A stretch of 64,000 nucleotides of DNA from Betaproteobacteria bacterium (GCA_016861185.1 BOKW01000006.1:62001-126000); one strand, 5' to 3'. Counted from the stretch's first letter, positions 44,883-53,874 are shown. The notes: generated by a model not told the origin, from the letters alone. Made by a program: numbers and translations.

Positions 44883-45392
44883 ATGAGCATGGTGATCGCG
44901 GTCTATCCGGGCACGTTCGACCCGCTGACGCGCGGGCACGAGGACCTCGTGCGGCGCGCGGCGGGGCTGTTCAGCAAGCTCGTCGTCGGCGTGGCGGACA
45001 GCCGCGCGAAGAAGCCCTTCTTCACGATGGACGAGCGCATCGCGATCGCGCGCGAGGTGCTGGGCCACTACCCGAACGTCGAGGTCGCCGGCTTCCGCGG
45101 ACTGCTGAAGGACTTCGTGCGCGAGCAGAACGCGCGCGTGATCGTGCGCGGGCTGCGCGCGGTCAGCGACTTCGAGTACGAGTTCCAGATGGCCGGCATG
45201 AACCGCTACCTGCTGCCCGAAGTCGAGACGATGTTCCTGACGCCTTCGGACCAGTACCAGTTCATCTCGGGAACGATCGTGCGCGAGATCGCCACGCTCG
45301 GCGGCGACGTGAGCAAGTTCGTCTTTCCGTCGGTCGAGAAGTGGCTGAAGGCGAAGATCGCGCAAATGGGCGGGCCGGAGAACGGCGGCTGA
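44883..45392 (+). CDS. coaD: Pantetheine-phosphate adenylyltransferase
   Basis: The penultimate step of coenzyme A synthesis (4'-phosphopantetheine plus ATP). A 169-residue nucleotidyltransferase with [20 protein letters not shown] near the N terminus (the HxGH-type GH) and the C-terminal SSD-like block [21 protein letters not shown] chose the ATG at 44883 ([10 protein letters not shown]) behind a GGGGAGGGGG ribosome-binding site; an upstream in-frame ATG would place that site inside the protein. Its 3' end may overlap the next gene. Confidence 0.95.
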   Translation: MSMVIAVYPGTFDPLTRGHEDLVRRAAGLFSKLVVGVADSRAKKPFFTMDERIAIAREVLGHYPNVEVAGFRGLLKDFVREQNARVIVRGLRAVSDFEYEFQMAGMNRYLLPEVETMFLTPSDQYQFISGTIVREIATLGGDVSKFVFPSVEKWLKAKIAQMGGPENGG

Positions 45393-46603
45393 AGCCCGGC
45401 AAGCCGTTGCGGCGCGGGCGCATCGAGCTGATCGACGCGCTGCGCGCGTTCGCGCTCGCCGGCATCCTGCAGGTCAACATCCAGTCGTTCGTCTGGGGCG
45501 CGGGCGATTCGCTCGGCTACTTCATCGACCCGCCGAGCGCGGCCGACACGACGACGCATCTGCTGGTCGGCACCTTCGTCGCGACCAAGTTCATCTCGAT
45601 CTTCGCGTTCCTGTTCGGCTTCGGCGCGGCGCTGCAGATGAGATCCATCCGCGGAATGTGCGGGGGGGACGTCGAAGCGGCAAAGACCGTCTACCGCCGC
45701 CGGCTCCGCTTCCTGCTGGTACTCGGCATCGCGCACGGACTGCTGCTGTACTACGGCGACATCCTCGCCTTCTACGCGCTGTGCGGTTTCGTGCTCGTGC
45801 TGTACATGGACCGGCGGCCGGCGGCGCTCGCGCGCGCGACGCGCCACTGGTGGATCGCGTTCGCACTTCTCAACGTCGCGCTGACCCTGCTGTTCGAAGC
45901 GGCGCGCCGCGCGCTGCCGCCGGAAGTCGATCCGGCGCTGATCCCCCCGGACGTCGTCGACAAGTTCATCGCCTTCAGCGAAGGCGGCTACTGGGAGCAG
46001 TTCGTTCCGCGCGCGACCGACTTCGCCTACATCGTGTTCGTGATGGGACTGTTCGCCGCGCCGCAGATCGTCGGGCTGTTCCTGCTCGGCCATCTCGCCG
46101 CGCGGCTCGGCTGGATCGCGCATCCGGAGCGGCATCCGCGCGTCTGGCGCGCGGCGTTCGCGATCGGCATCGCCGCGGCTCCGCTCGCGCTCGCCGGCGC
46201 CTGGCTGAACTACGAGACGATGGTGAACTCGCCCGGCGATCCGAGCCTGATCGGCTTCGGGCTGCAGACCTTCGGTTCGCTGCTCGCCTGCCTGTACGTC
46301 GCCGCGATCGTTCGCTGGCGCGAGACCGCTCCGCTGCGCGCGGCGATCCGCTGGCTTGCGCCGGCGGGGCGGATGCCGCTGACGAACTACCTGCTGCAGT
46401 CCGTGCTGATGGGCGCGCTGCTGTCCGGCTGGGGGTTCGGGCTGGGCGCGGCGCTCGGCAAGGCGCAGCTTGCGCTGCTCGCGCTCGCGATCGTCGCGAT
46501 CCAGATCGCCGCGAGCCGCGCCTGGATCGCGCGCTTCGGCCAGGGGCCGGTCGAGGCCCTTTGGCGCAAGGCCACTTACGGCTCAGTCCACACCGGCAGG
46601 TAG
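45341..46603 (+). CDS. DUF418 domain membrane protein
   Basis: A polytopic inner-membrane protein of up to 420 residues with about nine helices. The DUF418 N-terminal hallmark is [24 protein letters not shown], and the C-terminal YtkA/DUF418 region includes [19 protein letters not shown]. Function is unknown; homologues are acyltransferase-like membrane proteins. The GTG at 45341 would overlap coaD by 52 bases. The conserved region starts near residue 28, so a TTG at 45407, just past the coaD stop, is an alternative start. Confidence 0.82.
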   Translation: MAEGEDRANGRAGERRLKPGKPLRRGRIELIDALRAFALAGILQVNIQSFVWGAGDSLGYFIDPPSAADTTTHLLVGTFVATKFISIFAFLFGFGAALQMRSIRGMCGGDVEAAKTVYRRRLRFLLVLGIAHGLLLYYGDILAFYALCGFVLVLYMDRRPAALARATRHWWIAFALLNVALTLLFEAARRALPPEVDPALIPPDVVDKFIAFSEGGYWEQFVPRATDFAYIVFVMGLFAAPQIVGLFLLGHLAARLGWIAHPERHPRVWRAAFAIGIAAAPLALAGAWLNYETMVNSPGDPSLIGFGLQTFGSLLACLYVAAIVRWRETAPLRAAIRWLAPAGRMPLTNYLLQSVLMGALLSGWGFGLGAALGKAQLALLALAIVAIQIAASRAWIARFGQGPVEALWRKATYGSVHTGR

Positions 46604-46740
46604 GGCGGCGCCGCCGGCAGTCCGAATCGACCGCGACGCCGAGCTTGCAGGGTGCGATTCCCATTCCGCGCGACGGGTTTTCTTACAACGCCGGCGGCCT
46701 GCGACAGAGAGCCCCGAACAAAATCAACGTCTTGGGATGC

Positions 46741-46756
46741 GGGCACGGACATTGCA
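46741..46756 (+). promoter_or_regulatory. Sigma-54 (-24/-12) promoter of the PEP-CTERM gene
   Basis: GGGCACG, four bases, TTGCA. This matches TGGCACG-N4-TTGCW except for the first base, with the essential GG and GC exactly 10 bases apart. Expected transcription would start near 46768, about 48 bases before the ATG. PEP-CTERM genes in exosortase-containing bacteria are known targets of RpoN with the PrsK/PrsR system. Confidence 0.75.
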
Positions 46757-46815
46757 TGGGTGGTGGCGTCGACGGTCTTTTCTTTCCGGACTGTCAATCA
46801 CCAAGGGGGGTGACC

Positions 46816-47370
46816 ATGAAGAGAGTCTTCGCTGCTTCGCTGGCCGCGCTTGCGCTCGGTTTCGGTCAGTTCGCCAACGCGGCGCTGCTGGATGGCAATT
46901 GCATCGAGTACCAGTACCTGTTTCCTGACAGCGGCAACAACTGGCCCTCTGCCGACAACGGGCTGAAGTGCGTTGGTCCTGGGGTGGAGGTGACGAACAT
47001 CGTCGAGGGCGTCGGCACGATGGACATCTTCGATGACTACATCCTGATCGATTTCACTGTCGGCAGCTCTTTCACTCCTGCGAGCTTCAACGGCTTCCGC
47101 CTGCGCGACGTGACCAACACCATCGCGCCGTTCACCTCGGTCACGATCGATCCGAGCACCAACATGATCGGGCTGGACGCTTCGCGCATCTCGTTCGATG
47201 CCGACAACATCTTCGTGAACTGGCAAAGCCTCGGCTTCTCGAACGAGACGATCGTCAGGCTGAACATCGGCGGGGGCACGGTGCCGGAACCGGCGAGCCT
47301 GCTGCTTCTGGCTTCGGGGCTGCTGGCGGTCGGCGCCTTTGCCCGCAAGGGTCGCCCGCGTCAGGCGTAA
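46816..47370 (+). CDS. PEP-CTERM sorting domain protein
   Basis: A 184-residue exported protein. A signal peptide (FAASLAALALGFGQFANA, cleavage after residue 22 or so) is followed by a soluble beta-rich domain with two cysteines (NCIEYQYLF and LKCVGPG). The C-terminal signal is VPEPASLLLLASGLLAVGAFARKGRPR. The domain resembles small secreted PEP-CTERM proteins of no known activity. A ribosome-binding site (AAGGGGGG) lies 5 bases before the ATG, behind a sigma-54 promoter. A clear terminator follows, so the gene is a single transcription unit. Confidence 0.92.
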   Translation: MKRVFAASLAALALGFGQFANAALLDGNCIEYQYLFPDSGNNWPSADNGLKCVGPGVEVTNIVEGVGTMDIFDDYILIDFTVGSSFTPASFNGFRLRDVTNTIAPFTSVTIDPSTNMIGLDASRISFDADNIFVNWQSLGFSNETIVRLNIGGGTVPEPASLLLLASGLLAVGAFARKGRPRQA

Positions 47371-47418
47371 GCGGCATCGGGCCGGGTTCACGCAGAATCC
47401 CGGCTCGCGTGCATCGGC

Positions 47419-47445
47419 AGGGCCCGGTTTCCCGGGCCCTTTTTG
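47419..47445 (+). terminator. Rho-independent terminator of the PEP-CTERM gene
   Basis: Arms AGGGCCCGG and CCGGGCCCT around TTTC, directly followed by four more T. It lies 49 bases after the stop codon. The stem shares its core with the terminator of the partial PEP-CTERM gene at 267. Confidence 0.88.
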
Positions 47446-47495
47446 CGCGCCGGTGCCGCCGCCTCGCGGCCGGCCACAGGTCCGCAGACGGATTG

Positions 47496-48425
47496 CTACG
47501 GCCGCCCGCCGACCTCTTCGACCTTCAGCCACACGCCGCGTCGGCTGGTTTCCGCGCGCTGACCCGACGAAAGCACGCCGCTCGACTGCGACTCGCCTCG
47601 GACATCTGCGCCGCCGACCGCGATCCACTCGCCCAGGCGGCCGCGCACCGTGGTCGAAAGCTGCGCGCGTTCGACCGCGCCGGCGACGATCTCCGACTGC
47701 TCGGGCGCGAGTTCGACCGTCACCAGGTCGCCCGCGACCTGCGGCTGCGCGTGAAAGCCGGTGACGGCGTCGTAGTACACGGTGCCGCGCAGCTCGGTCA
47801 GCCCCTGCGGCGTGATCACGAACTGGCGGAAGCTCATCGGGATCGCGGTGCCGATCGCGACGTACGCGCGGCCGCCTTCGAGCACGCGGATGCGCTGCTC
47901 GGCGCCTTGCGTGCCGGTCGTTCGCGTGTCGCTCGCTTCGACGCTGACGTTGCCGTAGCTGCGCCGATTGCTGATCGTCACGCTGCCGTCGGCGCCGACG
48001 CGGCGCTCGCCGCTTTCGCCCTCTCGGTCCTGCCGTACCGTGATCACCAGCTCGCGCGGCGCGCGGTCGAGCGTGGCTAGCAGTTGTTTCAGTTGCCGCG
48101 CATTGGCGGGCGAGGCGCGCAGGAAGAGCTGGTAACCCTGCCCGGTGAGTGCGCCGCCGGGTTCGAGGAAGGCGCGCAGCGTGGGCAGCACCTGCTCCGC
48201 GGTGCGATGGCGCAGCGGGATGATTTCGATGTCTTGCGCGCGGGCCGTGGGGATCAAGGCGAATGCGGCGGTCGTCGCGAGGAAGGTGCGCCGCGAAATC
48301 CCCGGTGGCCACGCTTCAGAAATCCCCCCTGGCCCCCCTTTGTGAAAGGGGGGAAGGGACCACGGACTGCGGTCGCCCCCCCTTTGAAGAAGGGGGGCAG
48401 GGGGGATTTTCCTGTCGCGGCTCAC
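47496..48425 (-). CDS. Tat-exported protein with secretin N-terminal (NolW-like) domain
   Basis: The signal peptide is ISRRTFLATTAAFALIPTARA, with a twin-arginine SRRTFL motif. Then comes a secretin_N-like domain (EIIPLRHRTAEQVLPTLRAFL and YQLFLRASPANARQLKQLLATLD), a ring-building module of secretins, followed by a beta-rich region without the secretin pore domain. So it is not a full secretin. The best start is GTG at 48425, overlapping the MOSC stop (GTGA), but reading from there crosses a dispersed repeat (48320-48410). That gives about 45 odd residues (KIPPAPLLQRGG and PPFHKGGPGG) before the Tat motif. Older starts have probably been displaced by the repeat. Last gene of the AsmA-MOSC operon. 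Confidence 0.72.
   Translation of the reverse strand: MSRDRKIPPAPLLQRGGDRSPWSLPPFHKGGPGGISEAWPPGISRRTFLATTAAFALIPTARAQDIEIIPLRHRTAEQVLPTLRAFLEPGGALTGQGYQLFLRASPANARQLKQLLATLDRAPRELVITVRQDREGESGERRVGADGSVTISNRRSYGNVSVEASDTRTTGTQGAEQRIRVLEGGRAYVAIGTAIPMSFRQFVITPQGLTELRGTVYYDAVTGFHAQPQVAGDLVTVELAPEQSEIVAGAVERAQLSTTVRGRLGEWIAVGGADVRGESQSSGVLSSGQRAETSRRGVWLKVEEVGGRP
48320..48410. repeat. Dispersed C-rich/G-rich palindrome (family C) inside a coding region
   Basis: The outer arms AAATCCCCCCTGGCCCCCC and GGGGGGCAGGGGGGATTTT are inverted relatives. Inner stems are CCCCCCTTTGTG with AAAGGGGGG and CCCCCCCTTTGAAG with AAGGGGGG. It translates as KIPPAPLLQRGG...PPFHKGGPGG in the minus-strand frame, wording met at the ends of many bacterial reading frames. 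A shorter related stem is at 3987. Confidence 0.8.
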
Positions 48426-49255
48426 AGATCCAGCTCGACTTCGACTTCGTCGCCGACGGCGAGCCACGCGCCTGCGCCTTCGACGACGATCGCGTTGACG
48501 CCGAACATCACGCCGTTTTCGCGGCGGCGGTAGGTGGCGAGCAGATCGGGAACGACGTTCGACGCTTCGCCGGTCGCCGGATCGACACCCGGCACCGTGC
48601 AGCGCGCGCAAGGCTTGACGACGCGCAGCTCCGCGCCGTCGACGCGCAGCGTCTTCGCGTAGTCCTCGTCGAACGCCGGCAGTCCGTCGAGCACGACGTT
48701 GGGCCGGAAGCGCTCCATCGCGATCGCCGCGTGCCCCTGCCGCGCGAGCCTTGCGTTGAAGTCGTCGAGCGAAGCCTGCCCGGTGACGAGCAGCGCGAAC
48801 GCGTCGGCGAACTTGTACGGCGCATCGAACTTGCCCGTGTAACGATGGTTCGACAGCCGCCGCGCTTCGGGATCGAAGCGCACGAGCCGCCCGGGCCGGC
48901 CGAGGAAACTCGTGAACCACGCATCGGCGATCTCGCCCTGCGTGACGGCCGGGATCGTGTCGTCCCACACGCGCACGCGCACGACGTCGCCCTCGGATTC
49001 GTACGGCACTTCGAGCTGCAGCATGCCCGGCGCCTTCAGCAGCATCGAACTGCCGGTCAGCCGCGTTTCGATCAGCGCCATCCTCGGCAGCTCGCGCTGG
49101 CTCAGGAATTCGCCGTGCTCGTCGACGACGATCCACTCGCGGTCGCCGATCTCCTCGTGCTCGAGCCCCGTCGCCGCCAGCCGCGCAGCGCGCAGCGCAA
49201 CGCCGCGGCAGCCCTTGATCGGGTACAGGTTCAACGCGCGGATCGTCGCCTTCAT
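48422..49255 (-). CDS. MOSC domain-containing protein (YcbX-like)
   Basis: A 277-residue protein. The N-terminal MOSC_N beta-barrel begins ALNLYPIKGCRGVALRAARL, and the C-terminal MOSC domain has FRPNVVLDGLPAFDED. It ends with the cysteine-bearing PCARCTVPGVDPATGE, the probable sulfur or molybdenum-cofactor site. YcbX-type enzymes reduce N-hydroxylated bases using molybdenum cofactor. The start overlaps the asmA-like stop by ATGA and its own stop overlaps the next start, so all three genes are translationally coupled. Confidence 0.9.
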   Translation of the reverse strand: MKATIRALNLYPIKGCRGVALRAARLAATGLEHEEIGDREWIVVDEHGEFLSQRELPRMALIETRLTGSSMLLKAPGMLQLEVPYESEGDVVRVRVWDDTIPAVTQGEIADAWFTSFLGRPGRLVRFDPEARRLSNHRYTGKFDAPYKFADAFALLVTGQASLDDFNARLARQGHAAIAMERFRPNVVLDGLPAFDEDYAKTLRVDGAELRVVKPCARCTVPGVDPATGEASNVVPDLLATYRRRENGVMFGVNAIVVEGAGAWLAVGDEVEVELDL

Positions 49256-51624
49256 CGCCGCAGCAGTCCTTTCAACTGATCCTTGAGCCGGCCGCGCTGC
49301 TGCTCGAGCTGCGGCGCGACCTTCTGCTTGAGCTGCTCGGTCGCCTTCGCCTTCAGCGCCTCCTGCGCGACGCTGCCCCAGTCGATGCTGTACGACAGTT
49401 TCTCGAACGGACCCGACAGCCTGACCGGCACGGTGACGCCGCGCAGCTCGGTCAGCTCGCGCCCGTCCTGCCCTTTCATCGTGCCGACGACCGCGACCTT
49501 CGCGGTGTAGTCGAGCGTGCCCGCGCCCAGATCGACCTTGCCCGCGCCGGCGAGCCGCAACAGCGGCGACTTGCCGTCCAGATCGTTGCTGGTGGCCACG
49601 CCGTCCTTGATCGTGAAGCTCGCGGTCAGTTCCGAAAAGTCGGTCTTCTCGGCGCTGCTGGCGCGCGCGCTGTCCTCCTTGCGTGCGGAGAGGAACGAAC
49701 GCGCCTCGCGCAGCTTGGCGGCGATGTTCACGCCCTTGATCGCGCCGTCGCGCAGCGCGAGGTTGCCGCTGCCGTTCAATCCGCGCTTCAGCCCGCCGAC
49801 GGTCGCTCCGGCGGTGGTGGCGGCGAGCTTCACGTTGCCGGTGCCTTCGAGGATGTCCTTGGCGAGCGCGTCGCGCAGCAGCGGGCCGATCGAGACGCCC
49901 GCCAGATTCGCGTCGACGCCGATCTTGTTGCCGGCCGCGGCGGCGTTGGCGGTCGCGCGCAGCCGGCCACCGTACAGCGCCGCGGTCAGCGGTGCGACGT
50001 CGAGCCGGCCGTTGGCGATGCGAACGACGACCTGCACGTTGTCGGCGCGGATGCCGCGCGCCTTCAGTTGCGCGACGCGCGCCTCGCCGGCGACATTCAA
50101 GTCTTTCAGCGCGGACAGATCGACCTTCGGGTCCTCGCGCGGATCGGCGCTGTCGTTGCCGGGACCGGGCTTCGCCGGCGGGAAGTAGCGGTCGATGTCG
50201 AGCTTGTCGGCGCCGGCGTCGAAGGTGATGCGCGGGGTCGCGAAGCCGCGCACCCCGAATTCGGTGGCGAGCGTGGTTTCGTCGAACTTCGTCGTGAAGC
50301 GCGCGTCGACGACCTCCTTCTTCGCGTCGATCGCAAACGCGCCGGTGATCGGCAGCTTGACGGTCTTCTGCGGGATCGCCGGATCCTCGACGTCGACGTT
50401 GCCGGCGAGCTTCGTCAGCGCGAAGGTTTGTCCGTCGATGCTCGCCGCGGCCGGGCTCGCCAGCGCGGCAACGATGCGGCGCGCGCCCTGCTGCAGGTTG
50501 CCGTCGACCGCGAGCTTGCCGATCGCGAGCTGCTTGGCGTTGCCGCTGATGCCTTCGAGCACCAGCTTCGCCTCGACGTTGGGCGAGGTCGCGGCGGCCG
50601 CGACGAGCTTCACGTTCGCCTGCACGCGATCGCCGCTCGCCTTGCTTTCGTCGGCCTCGATACGCGGCGCCTGCAGCGACGCTTCGAACGCATCGGCGCC
50701 GAGCTTGCCTTTGGCCGAGACGTCGAGGCCGCCGACCGAAAGCACCTTGCGCACCGGATCGAACGCGAGCGCCGGCGCCAGCACGCGGCTGTCGTCGAGC
50801 GCGACGGTGCCAAAGGTCCCCTTGGCCTTCGCGTCGAGCCTGGTCACGCTGACCGCGCCGCTTGCAGCGTCGTACTTCGCCTGTCCGAGCTTCGCGTTGA
50901 CATCGACGACCCGCTTGTCGATCGTCCCCTTGACGAAGGCTTCGAGGTCCTGCGCGCCGAAGGCGTTCTTGACGAGGTCGACGTCGAGGTCGCCCTTGAT
51001 CCGCGTTTCGCCCTGCGCCGCCGGTTTGGTCGAGGAGAAGTTGGTCGAGAACGTCACCGGCGTGCGGCCCTGCGGCGCGATGCGGCCGGTCTTCAGTTCG
51101 AGCTTCGTCAGCGTGATCGTGTTGCCCGCCTGCAGGTCGTTGAACGTCAGCTCGGCGTTGGTCAGCTCGACGCCGCCGATCTCGAACTTCGGGGGGCCGC
51201 CGGGCTGTGCGGGCTCGGCCGGTTTGTCGCCGGCCGGTTTGATCAGGTCGTCGATGCTGGTCGTGCCGTCGCGCCGGCGCTCGACCGCGGCCTTCAGCCC
51301 GTCGACGCGCACCGTATCGACGACGATCTCCTTGCGCAGCAGCGGGAACAGCGCGACGCTGACGCGCGCGCCCTCGAGGCTCGCCGCGACGCGGTCGCCG
51401 GCGCGGCTCGACAGCGAGGTCTTCGGCAGCGCAAGCGCGATGCGCGGGAACACCGAGAGGCTCAGGTCGCCTTCGATCTTCAGCGTGCGCTGGTAGTTGT
51501 CCTTGACGTAGGCTTCGATCTGCGGCTTGTACGCGTTGACGTCGACGAAGGCGACGAGCGCGACCGCGCCGACGACGAGCAGGGCGACGACCACGCCGAC
51601 GCCGATCAGGATCTTCTTGAACAT
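49252..51624 (-). CDS. AsmA family protein
   Basis: A 790-residue envelope protein of the AsmA/TamB-like repeating beta-groove class, linked to phospholipid transport to the outer membrane. An N-terminal transmembrane helix (ILIGVGVVVALLVVGAVALVAF) is followed by DVNAYKPQIEAYVKDNYQRTLKIEG, the AsmA signature. The C-terminal AsmA_2 domain has GNLALRDGAIKGVNIAAKLR and DLGAGTLDYTAKVAVVGTM. It ends in a glutamine/lysine-rich tail (AKATEQLKQKVAPQLEQQRG). Start ATG at 51624 behind AAGGAG. First gene of the operon with MOSC and secretin-N. Confidence 0.93.
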   Translation of the reverse strand: MFKKILIGVGVVVALLVVGAVALVAFVDVNAYKPQIEAYVKDNYQRTLKIEGDLSLSVFPRIALALPKTSLSSRAGDRVAASLEGARVSVALFPLLRKEIVVDTVRVDGLKAAVERRRDGTTSIDDLIKPAGDKPAEPAQPGGPPKFEIGGVELTNAELTFNDLQAGNTITLTKLELKTGRIAPQGRTPVTFSTNFSSTKPAAQGETRIKGDLDVDLVKNAFGAQDLEAFVKGTIDKRVVDVNAKLGQAKYDAASGAVSVTRLDAKAKGTFGTVALDDSRVLAPALAFDPVRKVLSVGGLDVSAKGKLGADAFEASLQAPRIEADESKASGDRVQANVKLVAAAATSPNVEAKLVLEGISGNAKQLAIGKLAVDGNLQQGARRIVAALASPAAASIDGQTFALTKLAGNVDVEDPAIPQKTVKLPITGAFAIDAKKEVVDARFTTKFDETTLATEFGVRGFATPRITFDAGADKLDIDRYFPPAKPGPGNDSADPREDPKVDLSALKDLNVAGEARVAQLKARGIRADNVQVVVRIANGRLDVAPLTAALYGGRLRATANAAAAGNKIGVDANLAGVSIGPLLRDALAKDILEGTGNVKLAATTAGATVGGLKRGLNGSGNLALRDGAIKGVNIAAKLREARSFLSARKEDSARASSAEKTDFSELTASFTIKDGVATSNDLDGKSPLLRLAGAGKVDLGAGTLDYTAKVAVVGTMKGQDGRELTELRGVTVPVRLSGPFEKLSYSIDWGSVAQEALKAKATEQLKQKVAPQLEQQRGRLKDQLKGLLRR

Positions 51625-51690
51625 CGCTCGCTCCTTGCTGCGGAGTGTGAGAATTATCCCATTCGAACGACACGCTGCCGGAGCCAGAAG

Positions 51691-52608
51691 ATGACAAACA
51701 ACGAGGAGGCGCGATCCGCCGAACTCATGAACGCGGTCGATCCCGCGCCGCCGCGCCAGCCGCAGGCGACCCGGCTCGAAGCCGCGTTGATCGATGCCGC
51801 GCGGGCGATCCGCGCCGTGGAGGAGCGGCCGGGCGACAAGTCGCCCGAGGTGCAAGCCATGCTCGCGCGCTGCCGCGAACTGCACGCGCGGGCGCGCGCG
51901 GCGGCGGCGCGCAAGTCGCACTTCGTCGCCTACGACTGCCTGCAGCAGATCGAGCGCGAACTGGTCGTCGCGCTCGCCGACGACGAGCGCACCGCGCTGA
52001 TGGGCGCCTATCTGGCGGAAGCGCGCGCCAAGCTGAACGAATGGCGGCGCGCGGCGGCCGACGCGCTGGCCGCATCGGCCAGGGGCGGCGCACCGTCGGT
52101 GGCCGTGCTGCAGGCGCTGATGAAGAACGTGCACGCCTCGCAGCAGAACCGCCAGCACAAGATCGAGCTGGTGCAGCGGCAGGCGCCGCTGCTGGTCGGG
52201 CTGCTGATCGGCGCGGTGCTTTTCTTCTCGGCGTGGGCGCTCGCCGGCGGATTCGAGTGGCTGATCAACGAGGACACCGACGTGACGCTCGCGATGGTGC
52301 TCGTCACCGGCGTGCTGCTCGGCTTCTTCGGCGGGCTGCTGAGCGTGGCGTTCAGCGCGGTGCGCGCCGATCTGGCGGCGAGCATCCTCGAGCTGCGCTG
52401 GAACCGCGCGATCACCGTGGCGCGGCCTTTCATCGGCGCCGCGGTCGCGGTGCCGATCGTGCTGTTCCTGCAGTCGGGGCTCGTCAACCTCGGCAGCGTC
52501 ACGCCGGCGCTGGCGCTCGCCTTGTGCTTCATCGGCGGGTTCTCGGAGCGCTGGTTCCTCGCGCAGGTCGAGCGGATCGCCGGCGCGTCCGAAGGGAAGC
52601 CGAAGTGA
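51691..52608 (+). CDS. Uncharacterised membrane protein
   Basis: A 305-residue protein. The N-terminal 150 residues are soluble, alanine/arginine-rich and probably helical (EVQAMLARCRELHARARAAAARKSHFVAYDCLQQIEREL). The C-terminal half has four transmembrane helices with LLIGAVLFFSAWALAGGFEWL and VLVTGVLLGFFGGLLSVAFSAV. I do not recognise the family. The rppH start overlaps its stop (GTGA), so it is co-translated with the RNA pyrophosphohydrolase, yet nothing in it suggests RNA work. GGAG sits six bases before the ATG. Confidence 0.75.
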   Translation: MTNNEEARSAELMNAVDPAPPRQPQATRLEAALIDAARAIRAVEERPGDKSPEVQAMLARCRELHARARAAAARKSHFVAYDCLQQIERELVVALADDERTALMGAYLAEARAKLNEWRRAAADALAASARGGAPSVAVLQALMKNVHASQQNRQHKIELVQRQAPLLVGLLIGAVLFFSAWALAGGFEWLINEDTDVTLAMVLVTGVLLGFFGGLLSVAFSAVRADLAASILELRWNRAITVARPFIGAAVAVPIVLFLQSGLVNLGSVTPALALALCFIGGFSERWFLAQVERIAGASEGKPK

Positions 52609-53066
52609 GCGACGCGTTCTTTCGCGCCAATGCCGGCGCCTGCGTGATCGACGGCGAGGGTCGCGTACTCGCGCTGAAGCGGCGCGGCGTGGCCGACAAC
52701 GCCTGGCAGATGCCGCAAGGCGGCATCGACGCCGGCGAAACGCCGCGCCAGGCCGTGCTGCGCGAACTGCGCGAGGAAACCGGGCTGCAGCCGCCCGACG
52801 TCGAGCTGCTCGCCGAACATCCCGACTGGCTCGTTTACGAGCTGCCGCCCGAGTTCCGCAGGCCGAAGGTCGGCTGGGGGCAGGCGCAGAAGTGGTTCCT
52901 CTTGCGCGCGCGGCCTGACGCGACGGTCCGGCCCGATGGCGAAGAGTTCGACGACTACGCGTGGCTGACTCCGGCCGAGCTGATGCCGCGCGTCATCGCG
53001 TTCCGCCGCCCCGTGTACGACCGCGTGCTCGCGTACTTCCTGGGCGGGCTGCGGGCGCAGCGCTGA
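52605..53066 (+). CDS. rppH: RNA pyrophosphohydrolase (Nudix), RppH-like
   Basis: Removes pyrophosphate from the 5' end of triphosphorylated mRNA to trigger decay. A 153-residue Nudix enzyme. The Nudix box is GGIDAGETPRQAVLRELREETGL; RppH-specific stretches are WQMPQGGI and KVGWGQAQKWFLLR. GTG at 52605 overlaps the preceding stop by four bases. It has no C-terminal extension. Confidence 0.9.
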   Translation: MSDAFFRANAGACVIDGEGRVLALKRRGVADNAWQMPQGGIDAGETPRQAVLRELREETGLQPPDVELLAEHPDWLVYELPPEFRRPKVGWGQAQKWFLLRARPDATVRPDGEEFDDYAWLTPAELMPRVIAFRRPVYDRVLAYFLGGLRAQR

Positions 53067-53199
53067 GTTCCGGCGCCTGTCAAGCGCACGATTCGACACG
53101 ATCGCGCCGCGCGCTGCACGTGGCGCGCAACTGCCGCCGCACCCATAGTGCGTTCGGGGCCATGCCGGCTCCGAACTTCGATCCACATGGGAGGTCCCG

Positions 53200-53874
53200 A
53201 TGAGATCTGCAACAACAAGAACGCTGCTTGCGGCCGCGCTGCTTGCCGCGTTCGGATCGGCGCAAGCCGTCGTGCTGCCGCCCGGTTCGACCCAGCCGCT
53301 GCCGGGCACGACCGCCGCGGCCGAACCTCAGCTCGCGGGCGTCGTCGAAGTCGACGAACTCGTTCCGTTCTCCTTCGCCACGCCCGGCGGCGACATCTTC
53401 GGCAACGTCCAGGTGCGCGTCGTGCGGTCGAGCGTCGACGACACGATCGACTTCTACTGGCGCGTATTCAACGACCGCGAGTCGGCCAGCGCCGTCGGCT
53501 CGTTCCGCATCGGCGAGTTCTACCCGACGACGTACGACGCCAACTGGCGCATCGACGGACTGGGCGACGTGGCCCCGCTGTCGGCGACGCGCTTCGACGG
53601 CGCCTTCCTGGGCTACGTCAACTTCAATTTCTCCGACCTGCTGTCGCCGGGCACCTCGTCGAATTTCTTCTTCCTCGATACCGACGCGCACAGCTACGCG
53701 AAGACCGCGATCTACGACCTGACCAACTTCGGGCAGACGCACATCTCCGGACTGTTCTCGACCTACGCGCCGGTCTACGCCAACGTGCCGGAGCCGGGCA
53801 CCGCCGCGCTGATGCTGGCCGCGGGCGGCGTATTCGGCTTCGTCGGTCGAAGGAAGCGCCAGCGCGCGTCCTAG
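53200..53874 (+). CDS. PEP-CTERM sorting domain protein
   Basis: A 224-residue exported protein. A signal peptide (LLAAALLAAFGSAQA) is followed by a beta-rich domain without cysteines (GNVQVRVVRSSVDDTIDFYWRVF, YVNFNFSDLLSPGTSSNFFF). It ends with the sorting signal NVPEPGTAALMLAAGGVFGFVGRRKRQR. A GGGAGGT ribosome-binding site precedes the ATG. The upstream 133 bases contain a near-miss sigma-54 site with 9 instead of 10 bases between GG and GC. No terminator is evident. Unlike the gene at 46816 it has no cysteine pair. Confidence 0.9.
   Translation: MRSATTRTLLAAALLAAFGSAQAVVLPPGSTQPLPGTTAAAEPQLAGVVEVDELVPFSFATPGGDIFGNVQVRVVRSSVDDTIDFYWRVFNDRESASAVGSFRIGEFYPTTYDANWRIDGLGDVAPLSATRFDGAFLGYVNFNFSDLLSPGTSSNFFFLDTDAHSYAKTAIYDLTNFGQTHISGLFSTYAPVYANVPEPGTAALMLAAGGVFGFVGRRKRQRAS

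Noticed and set aside
48422..51697. A continuous 1091-codon frame running through the MOSC gene and antisense-like sequence of the AsmA gene
   Set aside because: Beyond the MOSC start the frame is arginine-rich low-complexity sequence in the wrong phase of the AsmA gene; the MOSC domain has its own ATG at 49255.
53121..53135. TGGCGCG followed by TGCC upstream of the PEP-CTERM gene at 53200, resembling a sigma-54 promoter
   Set aside because: Only 9 bases separate the GG and GC; functional -24/-12 promoters need 10. It is not listed as a promoter.
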